NCBI RefSeq assembly: GCF_022288825.1
Contig: NZ_JAKOOW010000036.1
Location: 1,917-44,429 of the forward strand
Direction: 5' to 3'
DNA from: Kingella pumchi
Lineage (GTDB): Bacteria; Pseudomonadota; Gammaproteobacteria; Burkholderiales; Neisseriaceae
DNA length: 42,513 nt
Shown: positions 15,098 through 23,606 of the stretch, piece after piece
Layout: every line of letters starts with the position of its first letter
Position numbering within the stretch: the stretch's first letter is position 1
Translations under genes and position numbers: made by a program
The notes under the pieces: generated by a model
What the model was told of the DNA's origin: nothing
The model's input: the letters and a program-made list of their open reading frames with translations, nothing else
The model's database searches: none

Positions 15098-16636
15098 TCA
15101 GTTTTGCACCAGAATCAGCAGTTTTTCGTAGTCTTTTTTGGTTTCGGGGTCTTCGTCGCGCAGCTTGGTGATGTTTTTCACGCCGTGGATGACGGTGGTG
15201 TGGTCGCGGCCGCCGAAGGCTTCGCCGATGGCGGGCAGGCTCAGGCTGGTCAGCTCTTTGGCAATCGCCATCGCCATCTGGCGCGGACGGGCGAAATTGC
15301 GGTTACGCTTTTTGCCGGTGAGATCGGCGATGCGGATGTGGTAGTAGTCGGCCACCGCCTTCATAATCAGTTCGACGGTAATCGGCTTGTAGTTGTGGGC
15401 GATGATGTCGGTCAGGGTGTCGGTAACCATGTCCATATCGATCAGCGACACATTGTCGAAACGGCAGCGGGCGATCAGGCGGTTGAGCGCGCCTTCGAGC
15501 TCGCGCACGTTTTGTTTGACGTTTTGCGCGATAAACAGCACCGCGTCTTCTGCCAGCCGGATACCGGCGTCGGCGGCTTTGCGCTCGAGAATGTCCACCC
15601 GCATTTCCAATTCGGGCGGTTCCAGCTTCAGCGTCATGCCCCACGAAAAGCGCGAAACCAGTCGCTGTTCCATGTTTTCCAGGCTGCTGGGGAGTTGGTC
15701 GCAGGTCAGGATAATCTGCTGGTTGCGCGAATGGAAATGCTCAAACAATAGGAAAAACTCTTCCATCGTGCGGTCTTTGCCCTGGATAAACTGGATGTCG
15801 TCGATAATCAGCAGCTGGTAGCGCAGATACTGCTGCTTGAAAGAATCCCAGTTTTTCTGGCGCACCGCGGCCACAAAGGTGTTCACATAATCGTTGGCAT
15901 GGATGTAGAGCACCTGCGCCGCCGGATTGATGCGCAGCAGCTCGTGGCCGACCGCCTGCGCCAAGTGGGTTTTGCCCAGACCGGTGCTGCCGTAAACGAA
16001 AAACGGGTTGTACATATCGTCGCCCGGTTTTTCGGCAATGCTTTTGGCCACCGCCACCGCCAGATGGTTGCCCTTGCCTTCGACCAGCGATTCGAAAGTA
16101 TAGTCGCTGCTCAGATTGGTTTGCTTGTGGCGCTGCTTGGCGTCGGCATCGGCTTTGGCCTGCTCGATGGCGGAAGCGGGCGGCGCTTTTTTGCCGCTGT
16201 CTGCCGCGCCTTTTTCCGTGTTTTCCGCCGTGCTTTTTTTCGCCGGCCGCAGATTGCTCATGCGGCGGTCGAGAATTTCCTGCGCCGTCCGTGGCGAAGC
16301 GTCTTTGCCGCCGGCAGGCTGTGCGGTGGTTGGTGTCGGTTCGGCGTTTTCAGGCTGCTTTGCCGCCTGCCGCTCGAAAGGATAGCGGGTGCCGCTGCCG
16401 ACTTTAATCAAAAGCGGCGGCGCATCCGGCGCCAGCAGCTCGCGCGCCTGGGCGAGCTTGGCGCCGTACTGTGAGCGCAGCAGGTTGGCGGCAAACTGGG
16501 TTTTGGCGTACACCACCCACGCGCCGTCCTCCTCGCCCACGGTCAGCGGGGCGATGGAAAAATCAAACTGCTGCTCGGTCAGCTCGGCCGCCAGCAGCGA
16601 CAGACACTGCGGCCAAAATTCGGCTAGTTTCATCAT
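15098..16636 (-). CDS. dnaA: Chromosomal replication initiator DnaA
   Basis: This is the AAA+ initiator that binds DnaA boxes and opens oriC. The protein is 512 residues from the chosen ATG; an ATG three bases further in is equally likely, and a longer frame to 16780 has no similarity. Domain I begins KLAEFWPQCLSLLAAELTEQQF. Domain II is a long low-complexity linker (residues about 85-180) that contains an uptake-sequence peptide, KQPENAEP. Domain III has Walker A GSTGLGKTHLAQ and Walker B LLIIDDIQF. Domain IV ends with GGRDHTTVIHGVKNI, the DnaA-box-binding signature. It faces the candidate oriC. Confidence 0.98.
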   Translation of the reverse strand: MMKLAEFWPQCLSLLAAELTEQQFDFSIAPLTVGEEDGAWVVYAKTQFAANLLRSQYGAKLAQARELLAPDAPPLLIKVGSGTRYPFERQAAKQPENAEPTPTTAQPAGGKDASPRTAQEILDRRMSNLRPAKKSTAENTEKGAADSGKKAPPASAIEQAKADADAKQRHKQTNLSSDYTFESLVEGKGNHLAVAVAKSIAEKPGDDMYNPFFVYGSTGLGKTHLAQAVGHELLRINPAAQVLYIHANDYVNTFVAAVRQKNWDSFKQQYLRYQLLIIDDIQFIQGKDRTMEEFFLLFEHFHSRNQQIILTCDQLPSSLENMEQRLVSRFSWGMTLKLEPPELEMRVDILERKAADAGIRLAEDAVLFIAQNVKQNVRELEGALNRLIARCRFDNVSLIDMDMVTDTLTDIIAHNYKPITVELIMKAVADYYHIRIADLTGKKRNRNFARPRQMAMAIAKELTSLSLPAIGEAFGGRDHTTVIHGVKNITKLRDEDPETKKDYEKLLILVQN

Positions 16637-16738
16637 TGCGGGATTCTTTGCATCAAAGGGGTGCCGCCACAGGCGCTCCACAGGCAGCCTGAAACAGACA
16701 AGACAAGGAAAAGGGAGAGTGCGGCAGAAGTTTTCTGT

Positions 16739-16768
16739 TTTATATTGAAAGCATTGCCTGCTTTTCAG
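16739..16768 (-). promoter_or_regulatory. Possible dnaA promoter
   Basis: On the minus strand TATAAA (16739-16744) lies 18 bases after CTGAAA (16763-16768), a 4-of-6 match to the -35 consensus. The -35 element would be part of an uptake sequence. The transcript would have a leader of about 100 bases before dnaA. Confidence 0.35.
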
Positions 16769-16892
16769 GCTGCTTTCCAAGCGCCGCGAAAGGGCGGATT
16801 ATATAGGCAAAGCCCGCCGAAAGCCATCATCGCCGCCGCCCTTTCCCCGCCCGCATTTAAGCCGCTTTGCGTCCGACACTTACCTATTTTTA

Positions 16893-16921
16893 TTGACAAA
16901 AGACAGCAAAACAGGTTTAAT
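16893..16921 (+). promoter_or_regulatory. Sigma-70 promoter of rpmH
   Basis: A perfect -35 TTGACA (16893-16898) is followed after exactly 17 bases by the -10 TTTAAT (16916-16921). It lies about 40 bases before the rpmH start and fits the strong expression expected of a ribosomal protein gene. Confidence 0.85.
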
Positions 16922-16960
16922 CCGCCATTTTGTTTCGACAACATTTCACGGGAAAAAATC

Positions 16961-17095
16961 ATGAAACGCACTTACCAACCTTCAGTTACCAAACGCAAAC
17001 GCACCCACGGCTTTCTGGTGCGCTCCAAAACCCGCGGCGGCCGCGCCGTGCTGGCAGCCCGCCGCGCCAAAGGCCGCAAACGTCTGGCCGTATAA
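16961..17095 (+). CDS. rpmH: Ribosomal protein bL34
   Basis: This is the 44-residue basic protein of the large ribosomal subunit. The sequence MKRTYQPSVTKRKRTHGFL through to RRAKGRKRLAV is almost family consensus. It follows the strong promoter at 16893. The stop codon TAA is directly followed by the TTG start of rnpA, so the two are translationally linked, the classic rpmH-rnpA arrangement next to dnaA. Confidence 0.98.
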   Translation: MKRTYQPSVTKRKRTHGFLVRSKTRGGRAVLAARRAKGRKRLAV

Positions 17096-17431
17096 TTGGA
17101 CCAGAGTTTCGGCAAGTCCTGCCGCTTGTTGAAAACGGAAGATTTTTCTTCCGTTTTTGCATTGAAAAAGCAGCGCTCGCGCCACTTTGTGCAGGTGTTT
17201 TATTCCGCCGACAACGGCCTGGGCCGGGCTCGGCTGGGTTTGGTGGTTTCCAAGAAAACCGCCCGCCGCGCCAACCGCCGCAACTATATGAAGCGGCTGC
17301 TGCGCGACTGCTTCCGCCGCCACCGCCACGGCCTGCCGCCGCAGGACTTTATCGTCCGCGTGCGCACCGCCTTTACCCGCGAGCAGGCCGCCCAAGTGCA
17401 GGACGAACTGCTACGCCTGCTGGCCGGTTAG
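17096..17431 (+). CDS. rnpA: Ribonuclease P protein component
   Basis: This is the protein subunit of RNase P, which helps the catalytic RNA trim tRNA 5' ends. The 111-residue protein carries the arginine-rich RNR-type motif (TARRANRRNYMKRLLRD, about residues 54-70). The N-terminal LLKTEDFSSVFA is typical. The start is a TTG adjoining the rpmH stop, without a clear Shine-Dalgarno. Translation by coupling is likely, and neisserial RnpA also begins Met-Asp. The gene ends before an uptake-sequence hairpin. Confidence 0.95.
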   Translation: MDQSFGKSCRLLKTEDFSSVFALKKQRSRHFVQVFYSADNGLGRARLGLVVSKKTARRANRRNYMKRLLRDCFRRHRHGLPPQDFIVRVRTAFTREQAAQVQDELLRLLAG

Positions 17432-17453
17432 CCGGTTAAGCGGATCGGCAGTA

Positions 17454-17505
17454 AGGCAGCCTGAAAATACGGCGGCAAAATGCGGCGCCTGTTTTCAGGC
17501 TGCCT
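17454..17505. terminator. Uptake-sequence hairpin after rnpA
   Basis: A 14-bp perfect stem (17454-17467 with 17492-17505) flanks a 24-base loop. It may reduce read-through from rnpA into yidD-yidC. The right arm overlaps a 17-base palindrome. Confidence 0.5.
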
Positions 17506-17509
17506 GAAA
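17493..17509. repeat. 17-base uptake-sequence palindrome
   Basis: TTTCAGGCTGCCTGAAA lies in the rnpA-yidD gap and overlaps the right arm of the preceding hairpin. Confidence 0.8.
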
Positions 17510-17613
17510 ACGGCAAGATCCCTACCGTGCGGTGCTTGTGTAAAAATCGCGGAAAATTCGGTGCTTGGCATTGATATTTGTCGCCGGCATCCCGATTTTG
17601 CCGCGGTTCCTAC

Positions 17614-17630
17614 TTTCAGGCTGCCTGAAA
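17614..17630. repeat. 17-base uptake-sequence palindrome abutting the yidD start
   Basis: TTTCAGGCTGCCTGAAA ends one base before the yidD ATG and takes the place where a ribosome-binding site would be. Confidence 0.85.
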
Positions 17631-17631
17631 A

Positions 17632-17844
17632 ATGCTCAGCAAACTGTTTCTACTGCTTATCCGCTTCTACCAGCGCGGCATCAGTCCGCTGCTGCCGCCG
17701 CGCTGCCGCTACACACCCACCTGCTCGCAATACGCACTCGAAGCCGTGCGCAAATACGGCGCGCTCAAAGGCGGCTGGCTGGCGGCCAAACGCATCGCGC
17801 GCTGCCACCCTTTCGGCGGCTGCGGCTACGATCCCGTTCCCTAA
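17632..17844 (+). CDS. yidD: Membrane protein insertion efficiency factor YidD
   Basis: This small amphipathic, membrane-associated protein assists YidC-dependent insertion. All 70 residues fit the family: YQRGISPLLPPRCRYTPTCSQYALEAVRKYG with its conserved cysteines, then RCHPFGGCGYDPVP. yidC begins 15 bases after its stop. No Shine-Dalgarno is visible because an uptake palindrome sits directly before the ATG. Coupling or an A-rich leader must serve instead. Confidence 0.95.
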   Translation: MLSKLFLLLIRFYQRGISPLLPPRCRYTPTCSQYALEAVRKYGALKGGWLAAKRIARCHPFGGCGYDPVP

Positions 17845-17859
17845 TTCAGGAAATATCCG

Positions 17860-19533
17860 ATGGATTTCAAACGAATGATGACAGCGATGGCGCTGTCGCT
17901 GCTCATTTTAATGGGTTGGCAAAAACTGTTTCCGCCGCCCGAACCTGCCGCTGCCCAACAGCCGGCGGCAACGGCCGAAGCCAAGCAGCAGGCTGCCGCG
18001 CTTAATGTGTCGGCACCGCTGACCGTTGAAACCGATACCGTTAAAGCGCTAATTGATGAAAAAAGCGGCAACCTGCTCGGTTTGACGCTGCGCCGTTACA
18101 ATGCCACCAACGACGAACAGAAGCCGTTTGTGCTGTTTCAGACCGGTAAAGAGCACAATTATGCCGCGCTCTCATCCGTAGTGGATGAAAAGCACAATAA
18201 TCTGCTGGAAAAAACCAGCTTCAGCGCCGCCCAGAAAAGCTACGCGCTTAAAGGCGACAAGCTGGAAGTGCGCCTGAGCGCGCCCGAGCAAAACGGCCTG
18301 CAGGTAGAAAAAGTCTATACCTTCAGCAAAAACAGCTATCTGATCAATGTCCGCTTTGAGTTGAAAAACACCGGCAGCGAGCCGCTGAAAGTCGGCGGCG
18401 ACTACCAAATCGTCCGCGACAATTCCACGCCCGAGGGCGAGGGCTGGTTTATGCACAGCTATACCGGGCCGGTGGTGTACACGCCCGAGGGCGAATTTCA
18501 GAAGGTTGAATTTTCCAAGCTCGACGACGATTTCAAAAGCGGCCGCGACACCGCCGAATACCAGCGCAAAAGCCAGGGCGGCTACACCGGCATGATCCAG
18601 CACTATTTCATGTCTGCCTGGGTGATGCAGCCTGAAAAAGGCGCCAATGCCTGCGCCAACGGCTGCGAGATGAGCGTCAAGCGTGTGGGCGAAAACCTGT
18701 ACCGCGCCGGCGTTTACCCCGCTGCCGTCGAGATTGCGCCCGGTCAGAGCAAAACGCTGTCTGCCGATCTGTATGCCGGCCCGCAGATTACCGAGATTCT
18801 CAAAAGTACCGCGCCCAATCTCGAATTGGCCAAAGACTATGGCCGCGTCCACATTTTCGCCGCGCCGCTGTTTGCCCTGCTCAAATGGCTGCACAGCCTG
18901 ATCGGCAACTGGGGCTGGGCGATCGTGGTGCTGACCCTGATTGTCAAAATCGTCCTTTATCCCCTGAACAACGCCGCCTACCGCTCCACCGCCAAAATGC
19001 GCGTGCTGGCGCCGAAAATGGAAGCGCTGAAGAAAAAATACGGCGAAGACAAACTGGCGATGCAGCAGGCGATGATGCAGCTGTATAAAGACGAGAAAAT
19101 CAACCCGCTGGGCGGCTGCCTGCCGATGCTGGTGCAGATGCCGATCTTTATCGGTTTGTACTGGATGATTTTCCTGTCCGTCGAACTGCGGCAGGCGCCG
19201 TGGCTCGGCTGGATCAGCGATTTGAGCCGTCCCGATCCCTGGTATGTGCTGCCGGCGATGATGGCGGCGACCATGTGGTTCCAAACCAAGCTCAATCCCG
19301 CGCCCACCGATCCGATGCAGGCGCAGATGATGAAGATTATGCCGCTGGTGTTTTCGGTGATGTTCTTCTTCTTCCCGTCCGGGCTGGTGCTCTACTATGT
19401 GGTCAACAACCTGCTGACCATCGCCCAGCAGTGGCACATCAACCGCCGCATGGGTTTTGCCGGCGCGGCTCCCGCGGTGGAAGTGCTCGACAAAGAGCCT
19501 GCTGCCAAAGGCGGCAAAGGCAAGAAAAAATAA
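17860..19533 (+). CDS. yidC: Membrane protein insertase YidC
   Basis: YidC inserts and folds inner-membrane proteins, alone or with SecYEG. The 557-residue protein has a first membrane segment (MMTAMALSLLILMGWQKLF), a large periplasmic domain (about residues 30-335) and the conserved five-helix core. The core includes NWGWAIVVLTLIVKIVLYPLN, with the conserved hydrophilic-groove arginine at YRSTAKM, and GGCLPMLVQMPIFIGLYWMI. A lysine-rich tail ends the protein. An uptake sequence encodes MQPEKGA in the periplasmic domain. It is the last gene of the rpmH-rnpA-yidD-yidC series. Confidence 0.98.
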   Translation: MDFKRMMTAMALSLLILMGWQKLFPPPEPAAAQQPAATAEAKQQAAALNVSAPLTVETDTVKALIDEKSGNLLGLTLRRYNATNDEQKPFVLFQTGKEHNYAALSSVVDEKHNNLLEKTSFSAAQKSYALKGDKLEVRLSAPEQNGLQVEKVYTFSKNSYLINVRFELKNTGSEPLKVGGDYQIVRDNSTPEGEGWFMHSYTGPVVYTPEGEFQKVEFSKLDDDFKSGRDTAEYQRKSQGGYTGMIQHYFMSAWVMQPEKGANACANGCEMSVKRVGENLYRAGVYPAAVEIAPGQSKTLSADLYAGPQITEILKSTAPNLELAKDYGRVHIFAAPLFALLKWLHSLIGNWGWAIVVLTLIVKIVLYPLNNAAYRSTAKMRVLAPKMEALKKKYGEDKLAMQQAMMQLYKDEKINPLGGCLPMLVQMPIFIGLYWMIFLSVELRQAPWLGWISDLSRPDPWYVLPAMMAATMWFQTKLNPAPTDPMQAQMMKIMPLVFSVMFFFFPSGLVLYYVVNNLLTIAQQWHINRRMGFAGAAPAVEVLDKEPAAKGGKGKKK

Positions 19534-19550
19534 TTTCAGGCTGCCTGAAA
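19534..19550. repeat. 17-base uptake-sequence palindrome
   Basis: TTTCAGGCTGCCTGAAA starts directly after the yidC stop codon, and its right half is an arm of the following terminator. Confidence 0.8.
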
Positions 19551-19580
19551 CCGTCAAACCGCGGTTTCAGGCAGTTTTGT
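19541..19580 (+). terminator. Terminator after yidC
   Basis: A 12-bp perfect stem (19541-19552 with 19563-19574) is followed by TTTTG and more T residues, close after the yidC stop. Confidence 0.7.
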
Positions 19581-19653
19581 TTTTCAGGCAGCCCGAAAGA
19601 ACCCGGCGCGCAAAACCGACATTCCAACCTTTTCCAACCCGCAAGGATAGGCC

Positions 19654-20994
19654 ATGCAAAATCCGATGAACTGGACGCAGCTGATGTCCGCCACCCGCTT
19701 TTATCTGGCCGACGACAACAGCGTGCGCCCGCTGCCGGCCAAAGCCGCCGAAGACTACCGCAGCGCGTATCACGTCGATTACGACCGCGTGGTATTCAGC
19801 AACGCCTTCCGCCGGCTCGGACGCAAAACCCAGGTGCATCCGCTGGCGAAAAACGACCACACCCACAACCGGCTGACCCACAGCGTCGAAGTCGCCAGCG
19901 TCGGCCGCAGTCTCGGCGCCCGCGCCGGCGGCATGCTGGCCGCTGCCGGCGAGTTGCCGGAGCATCTGCAGCCCGTCGATATCGGCACCGCCGTGCAGGT
20001 GGCCTGTCTGGCGCACGATTTGGGCAATCCGCCCTTCGGCCACACCGGCGAAGACGCGCTCAGAAGCTGGTTCAGGCAGCCTGAAAACGCCCGTTTTCTC
20101 GACGGCCTTAGCGATGCCGAACGCCGCGACGTGCAGGGTTACGAAGGCAACGCCCACAGCCTGCGCCAAATCGCCAGCCTGCAAAGCTACCGCAACAGCG
20201 GCGGCCTGCGGCTGACCGCTGCATCGGTCGGCGCCCTGCTCAAATACCCGTGGGGCAGCACCCGCGACGGCACCCGCGGCAAATTCAATATCTACCAAAC
20301 CGAAATGCCCTATATCCGCAGCGTCGCCGCCGAACTCGGCCTGCTCGCGCAAGACAGCGACTGCTGGGCGCGCCATCCCTTGTCCTACCTGATGGAAGCT
20401 GCCGACGACATCTGCTACGCGCTGATGGACTTGGAAGACGCCGTCGATTTGGGGCTGCTCGATGCCGGCGACGTTGAAAGCCTGTTCCGCCGCCTTGCCC
20501 CCGCCGGCAGCGACAGCGGCGGCGCCAACAGCAGCGAACGCAGCGCCCTGCTGCGCGGCCCCGCCATCGGCCGTGCGGTGGACGAAGCCGCGCAAACCTT
20601 TTTCGACTGCCGCCACGAACTCTTAAGCGGCAGCCTGAAAGCCAAAGACCTGCTCGCCCTGTGCAGCGACGAAGTGCAGGGCACGCTGGAAGCGGCAAAA
20701 AAACTCGCCCGCGAGCGCGTGTTCCGCCACCGCAGCAAGCTGATGTACGAGCTGGCCAGTTTCCCCTGCCTGGCCACCATACTCGATGCGCTGGTGCCCG
20801 CCGTCCACAGCCTGCTGCGCGGCCGCCCCGACGTGCGCCAAACCCTTGCCCTCGGCCTACTCGACAACGACCCCGTCCGCGCCGACGACAGCCTGTACGC
20901 CGCCTATATGAAGGTGCTGGATTTCGTCGGCGGCATGACCGACAACTACGCCGCCCGCATGGCGCGCGAACTCTCCGGCCTTGATATGGCCTGA
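19654..20994 (+). CDS. dgt: Deoxyguanosinetriphosphate triphosphohydrolase (Dgt-like)
   Basis: This HD-domain enzyme cleaves dGTP or other dNTPs to nucleoside and triphosphate, which affects dNTP pools. Of 446 residues, the metal site is supplied by RLTHSVEVA (about residue 72) and HDLGNPPFGHTGED (about 121). The N-terminal RSAYHVDYDRVVFSNAFRRL and KTQVHPL segments are typical of the family. Uptake sequences encode FRQPENARF and SGSLKAKD. A serine/glycine-rich stretch near residue 285 is probably a loop. Substrate preference cannot be read from sequence. Confidence 0.92.
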   Translation: MQNPMNWTQLMSATRFYLADDNSVRPLPAKAAEDYRSAYHVDYDRVVFSNAFRRLGRKTQVHPLAKNDHTHNRLTHSVEVASVGRSLGARAGGMLAAAGELPEHLQPVDIGTAVQVACLAHDLGNPPFGHTGEDALRSWFRQPENARFLDGLSDAERRDVQGYEGNAHSLRQIASLQSYRNSGGLRLTAASVGALLKYPWGSTRDGTRGKFNIYQTEMPYIRSVAAELGLLAQDSDCWARHPLSYLMEAADDICYALMDLEDAVDLGLLDAGDVESLFRRLAPAGSDSGGANSSERSALLRGPAIGRAVDEAAQTFFDCRHELLSGSLKAKDLLALCSDEVQGTLEAAKKLARERVFRHRSKLMYELASFPCLATILDALVPAVHSLLRGRPDVRQTLALGLLDNDPVRADDSLYAAYMKVLDFVGGMTDNYAARMARELSGLDMA

Positions 20995-21038
20995 ACAGGC
21001 ATTTGGCAGGCGGGCAGAGCCGTCGCCGCCGCGCAAAA

Positions 21039-21080
21039 AAAGCAGCCTGAAAACCTTGGACAAGGTTTTCAGGCTGCTTT
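21039..21080. terminator. Bidirectional uptake-sequence terminator, long arms
   Basis: A 19-bp perfect stem (21039-21057 with 21062-21080) with a 4-base loop lies between the convergent dgt and uvrD. Pairing continues well beyond the uptake core. Confidence 0.85.
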
Positions 21081-21141
21081 GCCTTTTAGCTAGGCGGCTG
21101 CCGATGCTTTCAGGCTGCTTTCGCCGTGCCGGTTGCGGACT

Positions 21142-23349
21142 TTACAACTGCTCCAGTTTCGCAAAGGCAGTATCCAGCGTTTTGATGCCTTCTTTGCCGA
21201 AGTTGATGGTCAGGCGGGCGCTGTCGCCTTTGTCGGAGGCGTCGATGATGACGCCGGTGCCGAATTTGGGGTGGCGCACGTTCTGCCCCAGGCGGTAGCC
21301 GTGGAAGTTTTGCCCGTCTGCTTCGGGGCTTTGCTGCTCCGATTGTCCGATGCCCTGCTGCGGGTGCAGAGTCGCGGCGGCATAGGGTTTGGCGGGGGCG
21401 GACAGGGTGTGGACGATGTCGGCGGGGATTTCGCCGACAAAGCGCGAGAGCACGCCGTATTGGGTTTGGCCGTGAAGGATGCGCTGCTGCGCCATGCTCA
21501 GATACAGGCGGCGGCGGGCGCGGGTGATGGCAACGTACATCAGACGCCGTTCTTCTTCCACGCCGCCGCGCTCGGCCAGGCTCCATTCGCTGGGGAAGCG
21601 GCCTTCTTCCATGCCGGTTAGGAAAACGGTGTCGAACTCCAGCCCTTTGGCGGCGTGGACGGTCATCAGCTGCACGGCGTCGTCGCCTTCGCCGGCGCTG
21701 TTTTCGCCGGATTCGAGCGCGGCGTTGCTGAGAAAGGCGAGTATCGGAAACTCGGGGCTGGCGGCGGCGCCTTCGGGCAGGGTTTCAAACTGGCTCTCTT
21801 CGGCTCGGAAGGAGAGCGCGGCATTGACCAGCTCGTCCAAGTTTTCGTTGCGCTCTTGGTCGGCGGGATTTTTCTGTTTCTGGTAATGCGCTTCCAGCCC
21901 GCTGTCGGCAATGATTTCGCGCAGCAGGTCGGGCAGCGAGAGCACGGCGGCCTGTTCGCGCAGGCCGTCGATCAGGCGCACGAAAGCGGCGATTTTGGCG
22001 GCTTTGGCGCCCATGCCGCAGGCAGCCTGAAAGAGTGAGCAGCCCTGTTCGGCAGCGGCGGCCTGGATGGTTTCGATGCTGCGGGTGCCGATGCCGCGCG
22101 GCGGGAAGTTGATCACGCGCAAGAGAGCGTTGTCGTCGTCGGGATTGACGGCCAGCCGCAGGTAGGCCAGCGCGTGTTTGATTTCCTGACGCTCGTAAAA
22201 GCGCAGGCCGCCGTAGATGCGGTAGGGAACGGCAGCCTGAAAAAGCTGCTGCTCGATAATGCGCGACTGGGCGTTGCTGCGGTAGAGCACGGCGCATTGG
22301 CTGTAGGCGCCGCCCTCGCGGTGCAGCGCCTGGATTTCTTCAACGGCGAAGCGGGCTTCTTCCAAATCGGTGGCGGCGCAGAACAGACGGATTTTGTCGC
22401 CCGCTTCGGCCTCGGTGCGCAGGTTTTTGCCCAGGCGTTCGCTGTTGTGGGTGATGACGGCGTTGGCGGCATCGAGAATGCGGCCGACCGAGCGGTAGTT
22501 CTGTTCGAGCTTGATCGGCGCGTCGATGTGGAACTCGCGCATCAGATCGGCCATATTGCCGACGTGGGCGCCGCGAAAGCGGTAGATCGACTGGTCGTCG
22601 TCGCCGACGGCAAACACCGCCGCGCCGCCGCCGGCCAAGAGTTTCAGCCAGGCGTATTGCAGTTTGTTGGTGTCTTGGAACTCGTCCACCAGAATGTGGC
22701 GGAAACGGTTTTGGTAATGGGTGCGCAGCACGTCGTGGCTTTGCAGCACTTCGTAGCAGCGCAGCAGCAGTTCGGCAAAATCGACCACGCCTTCGCGGCG
22801 GCACAGCGCGTCGTATTCGGCGTAATACTGGATCAGGCGGCGGGTGTGCGGATCGGGCGCTTCCAATGCTTCGGCGCGCAGCCCGCTTTCCTTTTGCGCG
22901 TTGATAAAGCCCTGCAGGGTGCGCGGTGCGATGACTTCTTCGGCAATGCCCGCGCTTTTGAGCAGGCGTTTGATCAGGGCGAGTTGGTCGCCGGAATCGA
23001 GAATCTGAAAACTCTGCGGCAGGCCGGCGTCGCGGTAGTGCTGGCGCAGGAAACGGTGGCACAGGCCGTGGAAGGTGCCCAGCCACATCGCCCGCAGGTT
23101 GTAGGGCAGCACCGCCCCCAGCCGCGCCTGCATTTCCTTGGCGGCCTTGTTGGTAAAGGTAACCGCCATAATGCTGTGCACGTCGGCCTGAGCCGTCTGC
23201 ATCAGCCAGGCGATGCGGGTGGTGAGCACGCGGGTTTTGCCGCTGCCCGCCCCCGCCAGCACCAGCGCCGACTGCGGCGGCCAGGTAACGGCGGAAAGCT
23301 GCTCGGGGTTGAGATGGTCCAAAAGGCGGGTGTCTGCGCTGGAAAACAT
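21142..23349 (-). CDS. uvrD: DNA helicase II (UvrD)
   Basis: This superfamily 1A 3'-5' helicase acts in excision and mismatch repair. The 735-residue protein shows LNPEQLSAVTW at the N-terminus, Walker A GAGSGKTRVLTTR (about 34), TFTNKAAKEM, motif II DEFQDTNKLQ (about 223) and motif VI VAITRARRRL (about 607). The C-terminal Tudor-like domain begins HPKFGTGVI. That tail, with the UvrD-type linker, favours UvrD over Rep. Uptake sequences encode LFQAAVP and LFQAACGM. A 17-base uptake palindrome lies 2 bases before the ATG, with no clear Shine-Dalgarno. Confidence 0.95.
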   Translation of the reverse strand: MFSSADTRLLDHLNPEQLSAVTWPPQSALVLAGAGSGKTRVLTTRIAWLMQTAQADVHSIMAVTFTNKAAKEMQARLGAVLPYNLRAMWLGTFHGLCHRFLRQHYRDAGLPQSFQILDSGDQLALIKRLLKSAGIAEEVIAPRTLQGFINAQKESGLRAEALEAPDPHTRRLIQYYAEYDALCRREGVVDFAELLLRCYEVLQSHDVLRTHYQNRFRHILVDEFQDTNKLQYAWLKLLAGGGAAVFAVGDDDQSIYRFRGAHVGNMADLMREFHIDAPIKLEQNYRSVGRILDAANAVITHNSERLGKNLRTEAEAGDKIRLFCAATDLEEARFAVEEIQALHREGGAYSQCAVLYRSNAQSRIIEQQLFQAAVPYRIYGGLRFYERQEIKHALAYLRLAVNPDDDNALLRVINFPPRGIGTRSIETIQAAAAEQGCSLFQAACGMGAKAAKIAAFVRLIDGLREQAAVLSLPDLLREIIADSGLEAHYQKQKNPADQERNENLDELVNAALSFRAEESQFETLPEGAAASPEFPILAFLSNAALESGENSAGEGDDAVQLMTVHAAKGLEFDTVFLTGMEEGRFPSEWSLAERGGVEEERRLMYVAITRARRRLYLSMAQQRILHGQTQYGVLSRFVGEIPADIVHTLSAPAKPYAAATLHPQQGIGQSEQQSPEADGQNFHGYRLGQNVRHPKFGTGVIIDASDKGDSARLTINFGKEGIKTLDTAFAKLEQL

Positions 23350-23351
23350 GG

Positions 23352-23368
23352 TTTCAGGCTGCCTGAAA
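23352..23368. repeat. 17-base uptake-sequence palindrome abutting the uvrD start
   Basis: TTTCAGGCTGCCTGAAA lies 2 bases upstream of the uvrD ATG on the minus strand. Confidence 0.85.
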
Positions 23369-23392
23369 AAGAAAAGCGGCGATTGTATAGCA

Positions 23393-23433
23393 AAGGCAGC
23401 CTGAAAACGCGGATTCGGTTTTCAGGCTGCCTT
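23393..23433. repeat. Inverted uptake-sequence pair in the uvrD-bfd gap
   Basis: A 16-bp perfect stem (23393-23408 with 23418-23433) lies between two divergent genes, where no terminator is needed. Its role may be uptake only, or it may shape the uvrD leader. Confidence 0.6.
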
Positions 23434-23552
23434 GCCGCAGGCAAAAAACGGCGCAAAAGTAAGGTTAAAAGCGTTTTTCAGGCAGCCTGAAAGCGCAAAA
23501 GGCAACAAAGCCGCAGCCAAAACCAATCACATACTTGCGGAAACAAATGAAC

Positions 23553-23571
23553 GGCACTATCATTAGCATCC
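23553..23571. promoter_or_regulatory. Weak Fur-box-like sequence upstream of bfd
   Basis: About 11 of 19 positions agree with the Fur consensus. The best part is TATCATTAGC, matching one half-site. It lies about 35 bases before the bfd start. Regulation of bfd genes by iron is common, so the position makes sense, but the match alone is weak. Confidence 0.25.
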
Positions 23572-23606
23572 ATTAAATTAAACTAAAGTTTGTAAGGAAA
23601 CACACC

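Larger units (their letters stand above)
16637..16960. other. Gene-free interval between dnaA and rpmH
   Basis: These 324 bases hold the dnaA leader, three uptake sequences (near 16682, 16763 and variants), a probable dnaA promoter and a strong rpmH promoter. I find no DnaA box better than 6 of 9 bases. A reading frame through here that continues into rpmH has no similarity upstream of the rpmH start. Confidence 0.7.

Noticed and set aside
16944..16955. TTTCACGGGAAA just before rpmH as a second parS
   Set aside because: Only about 12 of 16 bases match, and the central CACGTG is broken; not comparable to the site at 4657.
16661..16960. A frame fused upstream of rpmH giving a 144-residue protein
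   Set aside because: bL34 is 44 residues in all bacteria; the extension covers promoter sequence and uptake sequences.
18172..19557. A 461-codon open frame opposite yidC
   Set aside because: His/Gln-rich shadow of yidC with no recognisable motif; yidC is complete and well supported.
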